Origin: Actinomycetes bacterium
GTDB lineage: Bacteria; Actinomycetota; Actinomycetes; Actinomycetales; Microbacteriaceae
Direction of reading: 5' to 3'
DNA: 64,000 nucleotides
Assembly: GCA_023450335.1 (NCBI GenBank)
Contig: JAEXHA010000152.1
Span: 1-64,000 of the forward strand
The notes under the pieces were generated by a model that had not been told where the DNA came from, ran no database searches, and saw only the letters and a program-made list of their open reading frames with translations. Shown here piece after piece: positions 19,529-27,018 of the stretch. Made by a program: the position numbers and the translations under genes. Positions within the stretch are counted from its first letter, which is position 1. Each line of letters starts with the position of its first letter.

Positions 19529-21357
19529 GCCGGCTGCACCACGGCCTGGTCGAAGTAGAGGCGCTCGGCCGCTTCGCCTTTCTTGCCGATGTTGAACGAC
19601 GAGATCGGGCGGAAGTAGCCCATCACACGGGTCCACACCTCGCACTCGGCGCCGCAGTCGGGGCACTGCTCGTGGTGGCCCGACACGTACCCGTGCTGCG
19701 GGCAGATCGAGAACGTCGGCGTGACCGTGATGTAGGGCAGGCGGAAGCCGGCGAGGCACTTCTGCACGAGCGTCTTGCACGCCGCGGCCGAGACCATCGC
19801 CTCACCCATGTACAGGTGCAGCACGGTTCCGCCGGTGTACTTGCCCTGGAGCGCTTCCTGCAGCTCCATCGCCTCGAACGGGTCGTCGGTGTAGCCCACC
19901 GGCAGCTGCGACGAGTTGGTGTAGTACGGGTTCGCGTCGGTGCCGGCGTGCACGATGGCCTGCCCGAACCGCGCGATGTCGCTCTTCGCGAGCCGGTAGG
20001 TGGCGCCTTCGGCCGGGCTGGCCTCGAGGTTGTACATGTTGCCGGTCGCCTCTTGGAACTCGACCATCTTGGCGCGCACGTGATCGAGCAGACGCCCGAC
20101 CAGGTCGCGTCCCTCCGCCGAGGTGATGTCGTCGGCATCCCGGGTGAAGTTGCGCACGAACTCGTTGAGCCCGTTGACCCCGATCGTGGAGAAGTGGTTG
20201 TCGAGGTTGCCCAGGTACCGCTTCGTGTAGGGGAACAGGCCGCCGTCGATGTGGTGGTCGATGATGCGACGCTTGGCCTCGAGGGTGTCGCGGGCGATCT
20301 CGAGCAGCTCGTCGAGGCGTCGGTACACCGCCTCCTCGTCACCGGAGTGCACGAAGCCGAGGCGTGCGCAGTTGATCGTCACAACGCCCAGCGACCCGGT
20401 CTGCTCGGCCGAGCCGAACAGGCCGTTGCCGCGCTTGAGCAGCTCGGTCAGGTCGAGCTGGAGCCGGCAGCACATCGACCGGATCATGTGCGGGTCGAGG
20501 TCGGAGTTCACGAAGTTCTGGAAGTAAGGCAGGCCGTAGCGCGCCGTCATCGCGAACAGCTCATCGACCAGCGGGCCGTCCCAGTCGAAGTCCTTCGTGA
20601 TGTTGTAGGTGGGGATGGGGAAGGTGAACGCCCGGCCGTCGGCGTCACCGGTGCTCATCACCGCGATGAACGCCCGGTTGATGATCGCCATCTCGTCGGT
20701 GAGGTCGGCGTAGGTGAAGTCGCAGACCTGCCCGCCGATGAGGGGATGCTGATCGGCGAGGTCATCGGGGACGGTCCAGTCGAAGGTGAGGTTCGTGAAC
20801 GGGGTCTGCGTGCCCCAGCGTGAGGGCACGTTGAGGTTGAAGACGAACTCCTGGATGGCCTGCTCCACCTCGTCGTAGGTGAGGGCGTCGAGCCGCACGA
20901 ACGGCGCGAGGTAGGTGTCGAACGAGCTGAACGCCTGGGCGCCGGCCCATTCGTTCTGCAGCGTGCCGAGGAAGTTGACCATTTGACCCAGGGCGCTGGT
21001 GAGGTGCTTCGGGGGAGCGGAGGCGATCTTGCCGGGCGCTCCGTTGAAGCCCTGTTCGAGCAGCATGCGCAGCGACCAGCCGGCGCAGTATCCGGCGAAC
21101 ATGTCGAGGTCGTGGATGTGCAGGTCGCCGTCGCGGTGCGCGATGCCGGCCTCGGGCGCGTAGACCTCGTCGAGCCAGTAGTTGGCGATGAGCTTGCCGG
21201 CGGAATTGAGGATCAGGCCCCCCAGCGAGTAGCCCTGGTTGGCGTTGGCGTTGACGCGCCAGTCGCCGCGCGTCAGGTATTCGTCGATGGTCTGCCCGAC
21301 CGCGACGGTGCGGGGTTCGGTGCGGGCGAGCCCGGGTTCGATTTCGGGGGTGCGCAT
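19525..21357 (-). CDS. nrdD: Anaerobic (class III) ribonucleoside-triphosphate reductase
   Basis: The protein has 610 residues. Cys91 (GYCAGW) and the Cys pair at 296-297 (SMCCRLQLD) occupy active-site positions. The C-terminal zinc site is CPQHG...CPDCGAEC. The glycyl-radical region is RVMGYFRPISSFNIGKKGE, with G591 the likely radical site. It reduces NTPs to dNTPs without oxygen. There is no recognisable N-terminal ATP-cone, consistent with the short length (E. coli NrdD about 712), so allosteric control may differ. AGGAG precedes the ATG. Two NrdR-like boxes lie 57-102 bases upstream. Confidence 0.95.
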   Translation of the reverse strand: MRTPEIEPGLARTEPRTVAVGQTIDEYLTRGDWRVNANANQGYSLGGLILNSAGKLIANYWLDEVYAPEAGIAHRDGDLHIHDLDMFAGYCAGWSLRMLLEQGFNGAPGKIASAPPKHLTSALGQMVNFLGTLQNEWAGAQAFSSFDTYLAPFVRLDALTYDEVEQAIQEFVFNLNVPSRWGTQTPFTNLTFDWTVPDDLADQHPLIGGQVCDFTYADLTDEMAIINRAFIAVMSTGDADGRAFTFPIPTYNITKDFDWDGPLVDELFAMTARYGLPYFQNFVNSDLDPHMIRSMCCRLQLDLTELLKRGNGLFGSAEQTGSLGVVTINCARLGFVHSGDEEAVYRRLDELLEIARDTLEAKRRIIDHHIDGGLFPYTKRYLGNLDNHFSTIGVNGLNEFVRNFTRDADDITSAEGRDLVGRLLDHVRAKMVEFQEATGNMYNLEASPAEGATYRLAKSDIARFGQAIVHAGTDANPYYTNSSQLPVGYTDDPFEAMELQEALQGKYTGGTVLHLYMGEAMVSAAACKTLVQKCLAGFRLPYITVTPTFSICPQHGYVSGHHEQCPDCGAECEVWTRVMGYFRPISSFNIGKKGEAAERLYFDQAVVQPA

Positions 21358-21413
21358 GCGGTTCTCCTAGGGATTCGAGTTGACTGCGACCTTCCGACCA
21401 CCGGTACGCGCAA

Positions 21414-21459
21414 CCACTATATGTAGTGGTTTTTGTCGCACGGAAACCTATATGTGGGG
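21414..21459. promoter_or_regulatory. Tandem NrdR boxes upstream of nrdDG
   Basis: Box 1 (21414-21429) is the near-perfect palindrome CCACTATATGTAGTGG. Box 2 (about 21444-21459), AAACCTATATGTGGGG, is weaker. The shared core CTATATGT recurs exactly 31 bases apart, the three-helical-turn spacing typical of NrdR operators. On the minus strand box 1 contains TATAGT, a good -10, so repressor binding would block the nrdDG promoter. Confidence 0.8.
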
Positions 21460-21586
21460 TGCGTCCACGTGGAAAATCGTGCGCGCGCTCGCGCTTTGTG
21501 AGGGTGCACAGCCTCGCGTGTCGTGCGGTGACATTTCGTCGGGCGGGTGTAGACCCGCGCCGAGTGCCGTATGAGAGTCTGGTCGG

Positions 21587-22483
21587 GTGACGATCGTTCC
21601 CCCCGCCCCCGGTGAGCCGCGGCGTCCCCATGGTCCGCGTGATCCGGGTGACGCGTGGGTGGTCGCCGATGACGGGACGAAGTACTGGGGGCGCTTCGGC
21701 GCGTCGGGCCTGCTGGCGGTCGATGCTGACCGCGGCGTCCTGCTGCAGCATCGGGTGTCGTGGAGTCATTTCGGTGACACATGGGCGCTGCCCGGCGGCG
21801 CGCGGCATGACGGGGAGTCGGCGTGCGACGGCGCGCTGCGCGAGTCGGCCGAGGAGGCCGGTGTGCCGCGCGAGGCGGTGGCGCCGCGGTTCATCAGTGT
21901 GCTCGACCTCGGCATCTGGAGCTACGCCACGGTCGTGGCCGACGTCACCACGCCGTTCGAGCCGGTGATCAGCGACCCCGAGAGTCGCGAGCTGGCGTGG
22001 GTGCCCGTCGAGGCGGTCGAGTCGTATCCGCTGCATCCCGGGTTCGCCGCGGCCTGGCCGGCGTTGCGGGCACTGCTGCCGGTGCGCCCCGTGGTCGTGG
22101 TCGATGCCGCGAACGTGGTCGGGTCGGTGCCCGACGGCTGGTGGCGCGACCGCGCCGGCGCGACAGGGCGGCTGATCGAGAGCATCGCCGCGCTCGCCGG
22201 GCGCGGAATGGATGCCGGTGCCCTCGCTCTTGCCGCCGATACCTGGTTTCCCGAGTTCCACGTCGTGGTCGAGGGTGCGGCGCGCGAAGCGGCGGCCGTG
22301 GCCGGGGTGCGCGTCGTGCGTGCTGCCGGGCACGGGGATGACGCGATCGTGGCCGAGGCGGAACACGCGATCGCCCGGGGCGGTGTGGTCACGGTGGTCA
22401 CGAGCGATCGCGGGCTGGCCGATCGTGTGACAGCGGCCGGTGCTCAACCCCGATCGGTCTCGTGGCTGCGCGACCGGCTGTGA
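21587..22483 (+). CDS. NUDIX hydrolase fused to a NYN/PIN-like domain
   Basis: The protein has 298 residues. Residues about 30-160 are a NUDIX domain with the box in LPGGARHDGESACDGALRESAEEAG. Residues about 168-298 look like a NYN (PIN-like) RNase domain: VVVVDAANVVGS at its start, an acidic GDDAIV motif, and VVTVVTSDRGLADRV near the end. The combination suggests a nucleotide-sanitising enzyme joined to an RNA-cleaving module; the biological substrate is unknown. It starts with GTG and overlaps the next membrane-protein gene (GTGA). Confidence 0.85.
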   Translation: MTIVPPAPGEPRRPHGPRDPGDAWVVADDGTKYWGRFGASGLLAVDADRGVLLQHRVSWSHFGDTWALPGGARHDGESACDGALRESAEEAGVPREAVAPRFISVLDLGIWSYATVVADVTTPFEPVISDPESRELAWVPVEAVESYPLHPGFAAAWPALRALLPVRPVVVVDAANVVGSVPDGWWRDRAGATGRLIESIAALAGRGMDAGALALAADTWFPEFHVVVEGAAREAAAVAGVRVVRAAGHGDDAIVAEAEHAIARGGVVTVVTSDRGLADRVTAAGAQPRSVSWLRDRL

Positions 22484-22878
22484 CCGAGAGGCGCGTGTTC
22501 GCGGCGCGCGGCATTGCGCTGGTCGTGATCGCGGGGCTCGTGGTTGCGCTCGGATTGCCCGACACCCCCGTCACCGACGTCACCGGCGATGCGCTGTACG
22601 TGGCCGCCGTGTATCTGCTCGTGGTCCTCGTGGCCGCGCACCGGCATCCACTTGTCGTAGGTGTCGTCACAGCAGCCTGGTGTGTGGCCGTCGAGCTGTT
22701 CCAGCTGACGGGGCTTCCCGAGGTCTGGGGTACGGCGTTCTGGCCGATCATGCTGGTGTTCGGCACCGTGTTCGACGCGCGTGACCTGCTGGTCTACACC
22801 GTCACGGCCGGGGTGCTCGTGGCCGGCGATGTCGTGCTGTCGGGCCTGTCGGGCGCCTCCCGCGAAGACGCGCCATGA
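22480..22878 (+). CDS. Small DUF2809-like membrane protein
   Basis: The protein has 132 residues with about four hydrophobic segments (ALVVIAGLVVALGL, YVAAVYLLVVLVA, a WCVAVELFQLTG segment, and VYTVTAGVLVAGDVVL). The ELFQ and TVFDARDL-type motifs fit the DUF2809 family of unknown function. GTG 22480 overlaps the upstream stop, so it is probably co-expressed with the NUDIX-NYN gene. It converges on the S4-domain gene. Confidence 0.75.
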   Translation: MTERRVFAARGIALVVIAGLVVALGLPDTPVTDVTGDALYVAAVYLLVVLVAAHRHPLVVGVVTAAWCVAVELFQLTGLPEVWGTAFWPIMLVFGTVFDARDLLVYTVTAGVLVAGDVVLSGLSGASREDAP

Positions 22879-22957
22879 CGGCATGCGTGCTCGTCTGCGG
22901 CTCCTGCTGCGCGTTCTTCTGAACGATCCACGGCATGCTGCGGCGCAGCGTCGTACC

Positions 22958-23314
22958 TCAGTCGCGGCCGCGGAGGCGGTCGATGTCGCGGCGCTCACGC
23001 TTGGTGGGGCGGCCGGCGCCCCGGTCGCGCACGGCGACCATAGCGACCGGTTCGCGCGGCGGCGTGCGGTCTTCGGCGGCGTCGGCGGCGATGGGTGCGC
23101 CCACGCGCTTGATCAGGAGTTTGCGGACGACGAGGATGCGGTCGAAGCCCGAGATGCGCACGCGCAGCTCATCGCCGACCCGCACGTGCTGGGCGGCCTT
23201 GGCACGCTCGCCGTTGATGCGCACGTGCCCCGCGCGGCAGGCCGTGGTGGCCGCGGAACGGGTCTTGTAGACCCGCACCGCCCACAGCCAGGCGTCGACG
23301 CGTGCGCTGTCCAT
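22958..23314 (-). CDS. S4-domain RNA-binding protein (Hsp15/RqcP-like)
   Basis: The protein has 118 residues. The S4 motif is RVDAWLWAVRVYKTRSAATTACRAG, beginning at residue 5, followed by VRINGERAKAAQHVRVGDEL. A basic tail (RPTKRERRDIDRLRGR) follows. Proteins of this family bind stalled 50S subunits carrying nascent-chain tRNA (E. coli Hsp15, Bacillus RqcP). The ATG overlaps the lysoplasmalogenase stop codon on the same strand, so the two are probably co-transcribed. Confidence 0.85.
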   Translation of the reverse strand: MDSARVDAWLWAVRVYKTRSAATTACRAGHVRINGERAKAAQHVRVGDELRVRISGFDRILVVRKLLIKRVGAPIAADAAEDRTPPREPVAMVAVRDRGAGRPTKRERRDIDRLRGRD

Positions 23315-24018
23315 CAGCGGGGACGCCGCAGCAGCTGGACGATGCCGAGGGCGAGAAGGCCCTGACCGAGCGTGTAGGTGGCCATGACCCAGCCGCCGCC
23401 GAACAGGGACGGGTCGGGCCAGAACAAACGGATCGACAAAATGGTGTCCGACGCCAGGAAGAACGCGCCGCCGACGGCCGTGAGCACGCCGCCACGCGTG
23501 GATGCCGCGGCCGTGCCGCCGAGGACGAGGCCGTACACGGCGACCGCGATCGCCAGCCCGCCCAGATACGGCCACAGCAGCACCATCATGCCCACCCACC
23601 ACGCGACGTAGACGATCGTCCAGGGGGCGACGCGTTGACGGGCCGCGGGGCGCAGGAAGAGCGCGATGTACAGCAGGTGGGCGATGCCGAAGCAGGCCAG
23701 CATCGGGATCAGCGTCTCGTCGATGAAAGGGAAGAAGGCTGCGGCACCGTCGCCGAGCCATGAGAAGGCGAGGGCGAGGATGAGCAGGGTGGCCCCCAGT
23801 GGCCAGCGGACGCCGCCCTGCGCCCAGCGGGTGCCGCCCAGCGCCCAGATCACCGCGAGTGCCAGGGTCGGCATGAGGACGAGCTTCGACGGGTACTCGA
23901 CGGCGCTCCAGCCGAACAGCAACGCGGCGACGTGGAAAAGCGAGACGGCCGCGTAGAGCCAGAAACCCCACCAACGCGTGCGCGTACGGATCGATGCGGG
24001 CGTGTCGAGCTGTGTCAC
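23314..24018 (-). CDS. YhhN-family lysoplasmalogenase-like membrane protein
   Basis: The protein has 234 residues with about seven or eight hydrophobic segments. The family signature is visible: SKLVLMPTLALAVIW, FSWLGDGAAAFF, and GAFFLASDTILSIRLF with conserved acidic residues in membrane segments. Eukaryotic TMEM86 members hydrolyse the vinyl-ether bond of lysoplasmalogens; the bacterial role is inferred. GTG start with GAAGGAG about 6 bases upstream, and TACGAT (minus strand, 24072-24077) as a possible -10. Confidence 0.8.
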   Translation of the reverse strand: MTQLDTPASIRTRTRWWGFWLYAAVSLFHVAALLFGWSAVEYPSKLVLMPTLALAVIWALGGTRWAQGGVRWPLGATLLILALAFSWLGDGAAAFFPFIDETLIPMLACFGIAHLLYIALFLRPAARQRVAPWTIVYVAWWVGMMVLLWPYLGGLAIAVAVYGLVLGGTAAASTRGGVLTAVGGAFFLASDTILSIRLFWPDPSLFGGGWVMATYTLGQGLLALGIVQLLRRPR

Positions 24019-24043
24019 TGGCGCTCCTTCGTACCGGTGGCGG

Positions 24044-24061
24044 GTCCGCCTTCGGGCGGGC
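24044..24061 (-). terminator. Possible hairpin terminator
   Basis: A 7-bp stem with one G-U pair and a TTCG-type loop (GTCCGCC / GGCGGGC) lies just after the minus-strand GNAT gene. There is no T-tract, so the call is weak. It is also within the leader of the lysoplasmalogenase gene. Confidence 0.35.
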
Positions 24062-24091
24062 GGATCGCGACCATCGTACGCGGTTCGCGAC

Positions 24092-24676
24092 TCAGGTGCC
24101 CGCGAGTGAGAGCGCCACGATCGGCTGATGCGGGGACGTGCGCGACACCTCGTGGAACCCGGCTGCGAGGAACGTCGACAGGGTGCCGTGGAACAGCGAG
24201 TTCGCCGACGATTTCTTGGCAGCCAGGTCGAACGGGTAGCCCTCGATCACGCGGGCTCCGTTCCGCCGGGCGAAGTCGACGGCGGCGTCGAGCAACGCGG
24301 AGTTCAGTCCTTGCCGGCGATGCTCGCGCCGCACTACGAAGCAGGTGACGGCCCACACCGAGTCGTCGTCGAGCGGTTCTTCCGAGCCTTTGATGATGCG
24401 CATGCGGGCGACCCGGGCCTGCGCCGTGCGGGGCCCGACGCGCACCCAGCCGGCCGCTTCACCGCCGACATAGGCGATCAGGCCCGGCGGGGGACCGGCA
24501 TCCACCTCGCTGCGGAAGAGCTCGCGGCGTTCGTCGGTGCTGGTGCTGTTCCAGTCGGCGTTGGACAACGTCATCCATTGGCACATGCAGGAGGCGCCGT
24601 CGCCCCCGCCGGTGAGCGCGTGCTCGGCGTCGGCGAAGCGGCCCGGTGCGGCTTCGGCGATGGTGATCTCAGACAT
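24092..24676 (-). CDS. GNAT family N-acetyltransferase
   Basis: The protein has 194 residues. The acetyl-CoA-binding motif is AVTCFVVRREHRRQGLNSALL (QGL/RRQGxxxAL form), and the end (LSTFLAAGFHEVSRTS) completes the GNAT fold. The segment ASCMCQWM near the N-terminus resembles a subgroup with a conserved MCQWW-like motif. Substrate unknown. TAGCGT ends 6 bases before the ATG, predicting a leaderless mRNA. Confidence 0.85.
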   Translation of the reverse strand: MSEITIAEAAPGRFADAEHALTGGGDGASCMCQWMTLSNADWNSTSTDERRELFRSEVDAGPPPGLIAYVGGEAAGWVRVGPRTAQARVARMRIIKGSEEPLDDDSVWAVTCFVVRREHRRQGLNSALLDAAVDFARRNGARVIEGYPFDLAAKKSSANSLFHGTLSTFLAAGFHEVSRTSPHQPIVALSLAGT

Positions 24677-24682
24677 GGTTCG

Positions 24683-24688
24683 ACGCTA
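24683..24688 (-). promoter_or_regulatory. -10 element (leaderless type) for GNAT gene
   Basis: Minus-strand TAGCGT lies 6 bases before the ATG at 24676. Confidence 0.55.
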
Positions 24689-24744
24689 GTGCGGGGTGTC
24701 GACATCGTCGAGGGCACCGGTTCGCGGCGTAGGCATCGAGCGGG

Positions 24745-24750
24745 TAAGAT
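24745..24750 (+). promoter_or_regulatory. -10 element for tRNA-Pro
   Basis: TAAGAT lies 29 bases before the mature tRNA 5' end, a suitable distance for a short precursor leader. Confidence 0.5.
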
Positions 24751-24779
24751 ATGAGGAGTTGTCCGTCCGCGGATGGCAA

Positions 24780-24853
24780 CGGGATGTGGCGCAGCTTGGT
24801 AGCGCATCTGGCTGGGGGCCAGAGGGCCGCAGGTTCAAATCCTGTCATCCCGA
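24780..24853 (+). tRNA. tRNA-Pro (anticodon GGG)
   Basis: A 74-base cloverleaf can be folded: acceptor stem CGGGATG / CATCCCG, D arm GCGC..GCGC, anticodon stem TCTGG / CCAGA with loop CTGGGGG (anticodon GGG), and T arm with GGTTCAAATCC. The discriminator is A and the 3' CCA is not encoded. A terminator hairpin follows 10 bases later. Confidence 0.97.
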
Positions 24854-24862
24854 CCGAAAAGC

Positions 24863-24889
24863 CCTGGTGAGATTGAGAATCTCACCAGG
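24863..24889 (+). terminator. Terminator after tRNA-Pro
   Basis: A perfect 12-bp inverted repeat, CCTGGTGAGATT / AATCTCACCAGG, with a 3-base loop is followed by TCTTT. Confidence 0.9.
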
Positions 24890-24918
24890 TCTTTGCCGTC
24901 GCTGTCGGTACCCCGCCA

Positions 24919-24924
24919 TATCGT
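24919..24924 (+). promoter_or_regulatory. -10 element (leaderless type) for nuclease gene
   Basis: TATCGT ends 7 bases before the ATG at 24932, which supports that start over upstream in-frame codons. Confidence 0.55.
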
Positions 24925-24931
24925 CTCGGCC

Positions 24932-25798
24932 ATGGCTTCGCGCAGTTACACAGATGAGGATCTCGTGCAGGCGATCGCGGGTTCGCGGTCCTGGCGTGGC
25001 ACTCTGCGCACACTGGGTCTGGTTGGCACGTCGTCTGGCTCAATGAGATCTGTCCGTGCGCGTGCAGACGACATAGGCATCGACTACAGCCATTTCACGG
25101 GGCAGCGACGATGGACGGACGAGGCGCTGCGGCGTGCGGTCGCCGGCGCAACGTCGTGGACGGGGGTGGCACGTGGCCTCGGTCTGCGCGGCGGCGGTGT
25201 TGTCTCGAACCTGAAGGGGCACGTCAACCGGCTTGGCCTTGATGTGGCTCATTTCCAGCCCGAAGCGCAGTCGCTCATCGACAGCGAGCTCGCGCCGACA
25301 ACAGATCGTCTCGACCGGGCGGGTACGTTCATCGCGGCCGCATGGTTCAGTCTCTGTGGTCAGGACGTCTCTTGGCCGCTCGAGCCGTGCCGATATGACC
25401 TGATCGTCTGCTCCGAGGGCGGCCTTCGCAAAGTTCAGGTGAAGACGACAACGTTCCGATCGGGGCGGACGTGGACGGTGTCGTTGACATCGAGCAGCCG
25501 AACGCGGCCGACGTACGAGCCGGGCGAGATCGACGACTTCTTTGTGGTCGACGGCGAGCTGCGGTGCTATCTCATCCCGTATGCCGCGGTCGGCGGCCTT
25601 CACGCGATCCGTCTGAACGCTTACGAACGATATCGTGTCGCAGACATGGCGACCGCATCGCTCGGGGCATCACACGCGGAAACGCCCCAAGCAGGCGCCT
25701 CTGTGACGCTGTCCGCTCGTGCGGACTCAGCGGGAGACGGGATCGATGCCCTGCGCGAGCGCGGCAATGCAGCGTCGAGCGTCACACACGAGGGTTGA
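24932..25798 (+). CDS. PD-(D/E)XK nuclease-like protein with duplicated DNA-binding repeats
   Basis: The protein has 288 residues. Two repeats of about 50 residues (6-55 and 61-108) share the pattern [YW]TDE.L..A..G..SW......LGL......GLD..HF, seen in DNA-binding parts of actinobacterial HNH and intron-type endonucleases. The C-terminal domain (about 128-235) has RYDLIV (D156) and KVQVKTT (Q169, K171), a D...QxK variant of the PD-(D/E)XK core as in group I intron-associated endonucleases. Codon use is less GC-biased than the neighbours. It sits just after tRNA-Pro and its terminator, suggesting acquisition. Cleavage target unknown. Confidence 0.7.
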   Translation: MASRSYTDEDLVQAIAGSRSWRGTLRTLGLVGTSSGSMRSVRARADDIGIDYSHFTGQRRWTDEALRRAVAGATSWTGVARGLGLRGGGVVSNLKGHVNRLGLDVAHFQPEAQSLIDSELAPTTDRLDRAGTFIAAAWFSLCGQDVSWPLEPCRYDLIVCSEGGLRKVQVKTTTFRSGRTWTVSLTSSSRTRPTYEPGEIDDFFVVDGELRCYLIPYAAVGGLHAIRLNAYERYRVADMATASLGASHAETPQAGASVTLSARADSAGDGIDALRERGNAASSVTHEG

Positions 25799-25820
25799 GC
25801 TTCGCTCATCGAGGTACCGC

Positions 25821-26381
25821 TCAGTCGTCGCGCTCCTGAGACAGCACCTCGCCGGTTGCAGCGTCGATGCGCAGCTCGAAGCGGCCGCCGTCGTCCGCGT
25901 CGACCTGTGCCTCCCACACGATGCGCGACCCCTCGCTGTCGAGGTCGAGTTCATCGATCGTGCCCGGCACGGCCGTCAGGGCGGCATCGATCGCGTCGTG
26001 CGCCGACACCGCGGGGGCCGAGCGCTGCTCTGCGTCGAGGTCCATCGCGCGTTCGCGCAGCACCTCTCCGCTGTGGGCATCCAGGTGCAGCTCGACTCCG
26101 CTGCCGTCGGCGCGCAGCACGCCCACCTCCCACACCTCGACACCGCCCTCGCGATCGCGACTGAGCTCGACGACGACATCGCCCTCGGCGCGGATCGCGG
26201 CATCCACCGCCTGCCCGGCATCGAGCGCATCAGCGGTGCCCGGCGAGCCACCCGGCGACGCCTCGTCCGTGAGTTGCGCGGTCGGCCCCGGCCCGGGCTT
26301 ACCGGCCTCGGGCACGCACGCCGCCAGGCCCAGCATGACGACCAGCGCGGTGCCGGCGGCACCCACTCTGCGATCCACCAT
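25821..26381 (-). CDS. PepSY-domain lipoprotein
   Basis: The protein has 186 residues. The lipoprotein signal ends at VVMLGLAAC with the lipobox Cys, followed by a Pro/Gly-rich linker. Two PepSY-like repeats follow, each ending in the typical LHLDAHSGEVL or LRIDAATGEVL motif. PepSY domains are often inhibitory or redox-sensing extracytoplasmic modules. The ATG at 26381 is preceded by GGACGGAG; an upstream ATG at 26420 would bury the signal peptide. TTAGCGT further upstream is a plausible -10. Confidence 0.85.
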   Translation of the reverse strand: MVDRRVGAAGTALVVMLGLAACVPEAGKPGPGPTAQLTDEASPGGSPGTADALDAGQAVDAAIRAEGDVVVELSRDREGGVEVWEVGVLRADGSGVELHLDAHSGEVLRERAMDLDAEQRSAPAVSAHDAIDAALTAVPGTIDELDLDSEGSRIVWEAQVDADDGGRFELRIDAATGEVLSQERDD

Positions 26382-26505
26382 GATCCGCTCCGTCCTGTGA
26401 TGAGGTGCCGACGCTAACACCGGCCGAGTGTGTTCGCCAGGGGGTGGCGGATGTGGACACGGCGGGCAGGATGGAGACCTCGCGCATCACCGCACAAGAG
26501 AGTGG

Positions 26506-27018
26506 ATGCCAGTGGCTGAGCCGACCGCGACCCCCGCCGCCTTCCGCGCACCCATGCGTTCACGCGACGACAGTGTGCCGGCCGGCGCCGCCGTCGAGCG
26601 CGCTCTGACGGCAGGGCTGTGCGGCGTGGGCGGGCGGCTGAGCACCGCGCCGGCGACGCTCGAGGCGGCGATCCGCGCGGCTGACGCGACCCACGGCGAG
26701 CGTCTCGCGCGCCGTCTCGAGCGGTTCACCGCCGTGCCCGACGGCGCCTTCGTGTGGACGCGCGATGCCGACGACGTCTTCTGGCTCGGCCGGCTCGCCC
26801 GGCCCTGGCGCTACGACGCCGACCCGGCCGCCGCCGCGGTCGACCTCGTGCACGTCCGCCCGTGCTGGTGGCTGCCGGCGCCCATCGACGAGGCCGACGT
26901 GCCGGCCGAGGTGCGGGCCTCCTTCTCGCGCGGGGGCCGGAACTGGCAGACCATCCGCGCGCCCGGCGCCGCGCCGGCGACCGCGGCGCTGTGGGTGGCG
27001 CGGCTCACGCCTGGGTAG
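26506..27018 (+). CDS. Uncharacterised protein
   Basis: The protein has 170 residues from ATG 26506 (GTG 26512 is an alternative). No signal peptide or membrane segment is visible. Recognisable pieces include RFTAVPDGAFVWTRDADDVFWLGRL and a Trp-rich middle (RPCWWLPAP), ending SRGGRNWQTIRAPG. I do not recognise the family. It overlaps the convergent SDR gene by 14 bases at the 3' end. Confidence 0.65.
   Translation: MPVAEPTATPAAFRAPMRSRDDSVPAGAAVERALTAGLCGVGGRLSTAPATLEAAIRAADATHGERLARRLERFTAVPDGAFVWTRDADDVFWLGRLARPWRYDADPAAAAVDLVHVRPCWWLPAPIDEADVPAEVRASFSRGGRNWQTIRAPGAAPATAALWVARLTPG

Noticed and set aside
24780..25798. Integrated element with direct repeat of the tRNA-Pro 3' end
   Set aside because: I found no second copy of the tRNA 3' segment within the window, so no attachment site is claimed.
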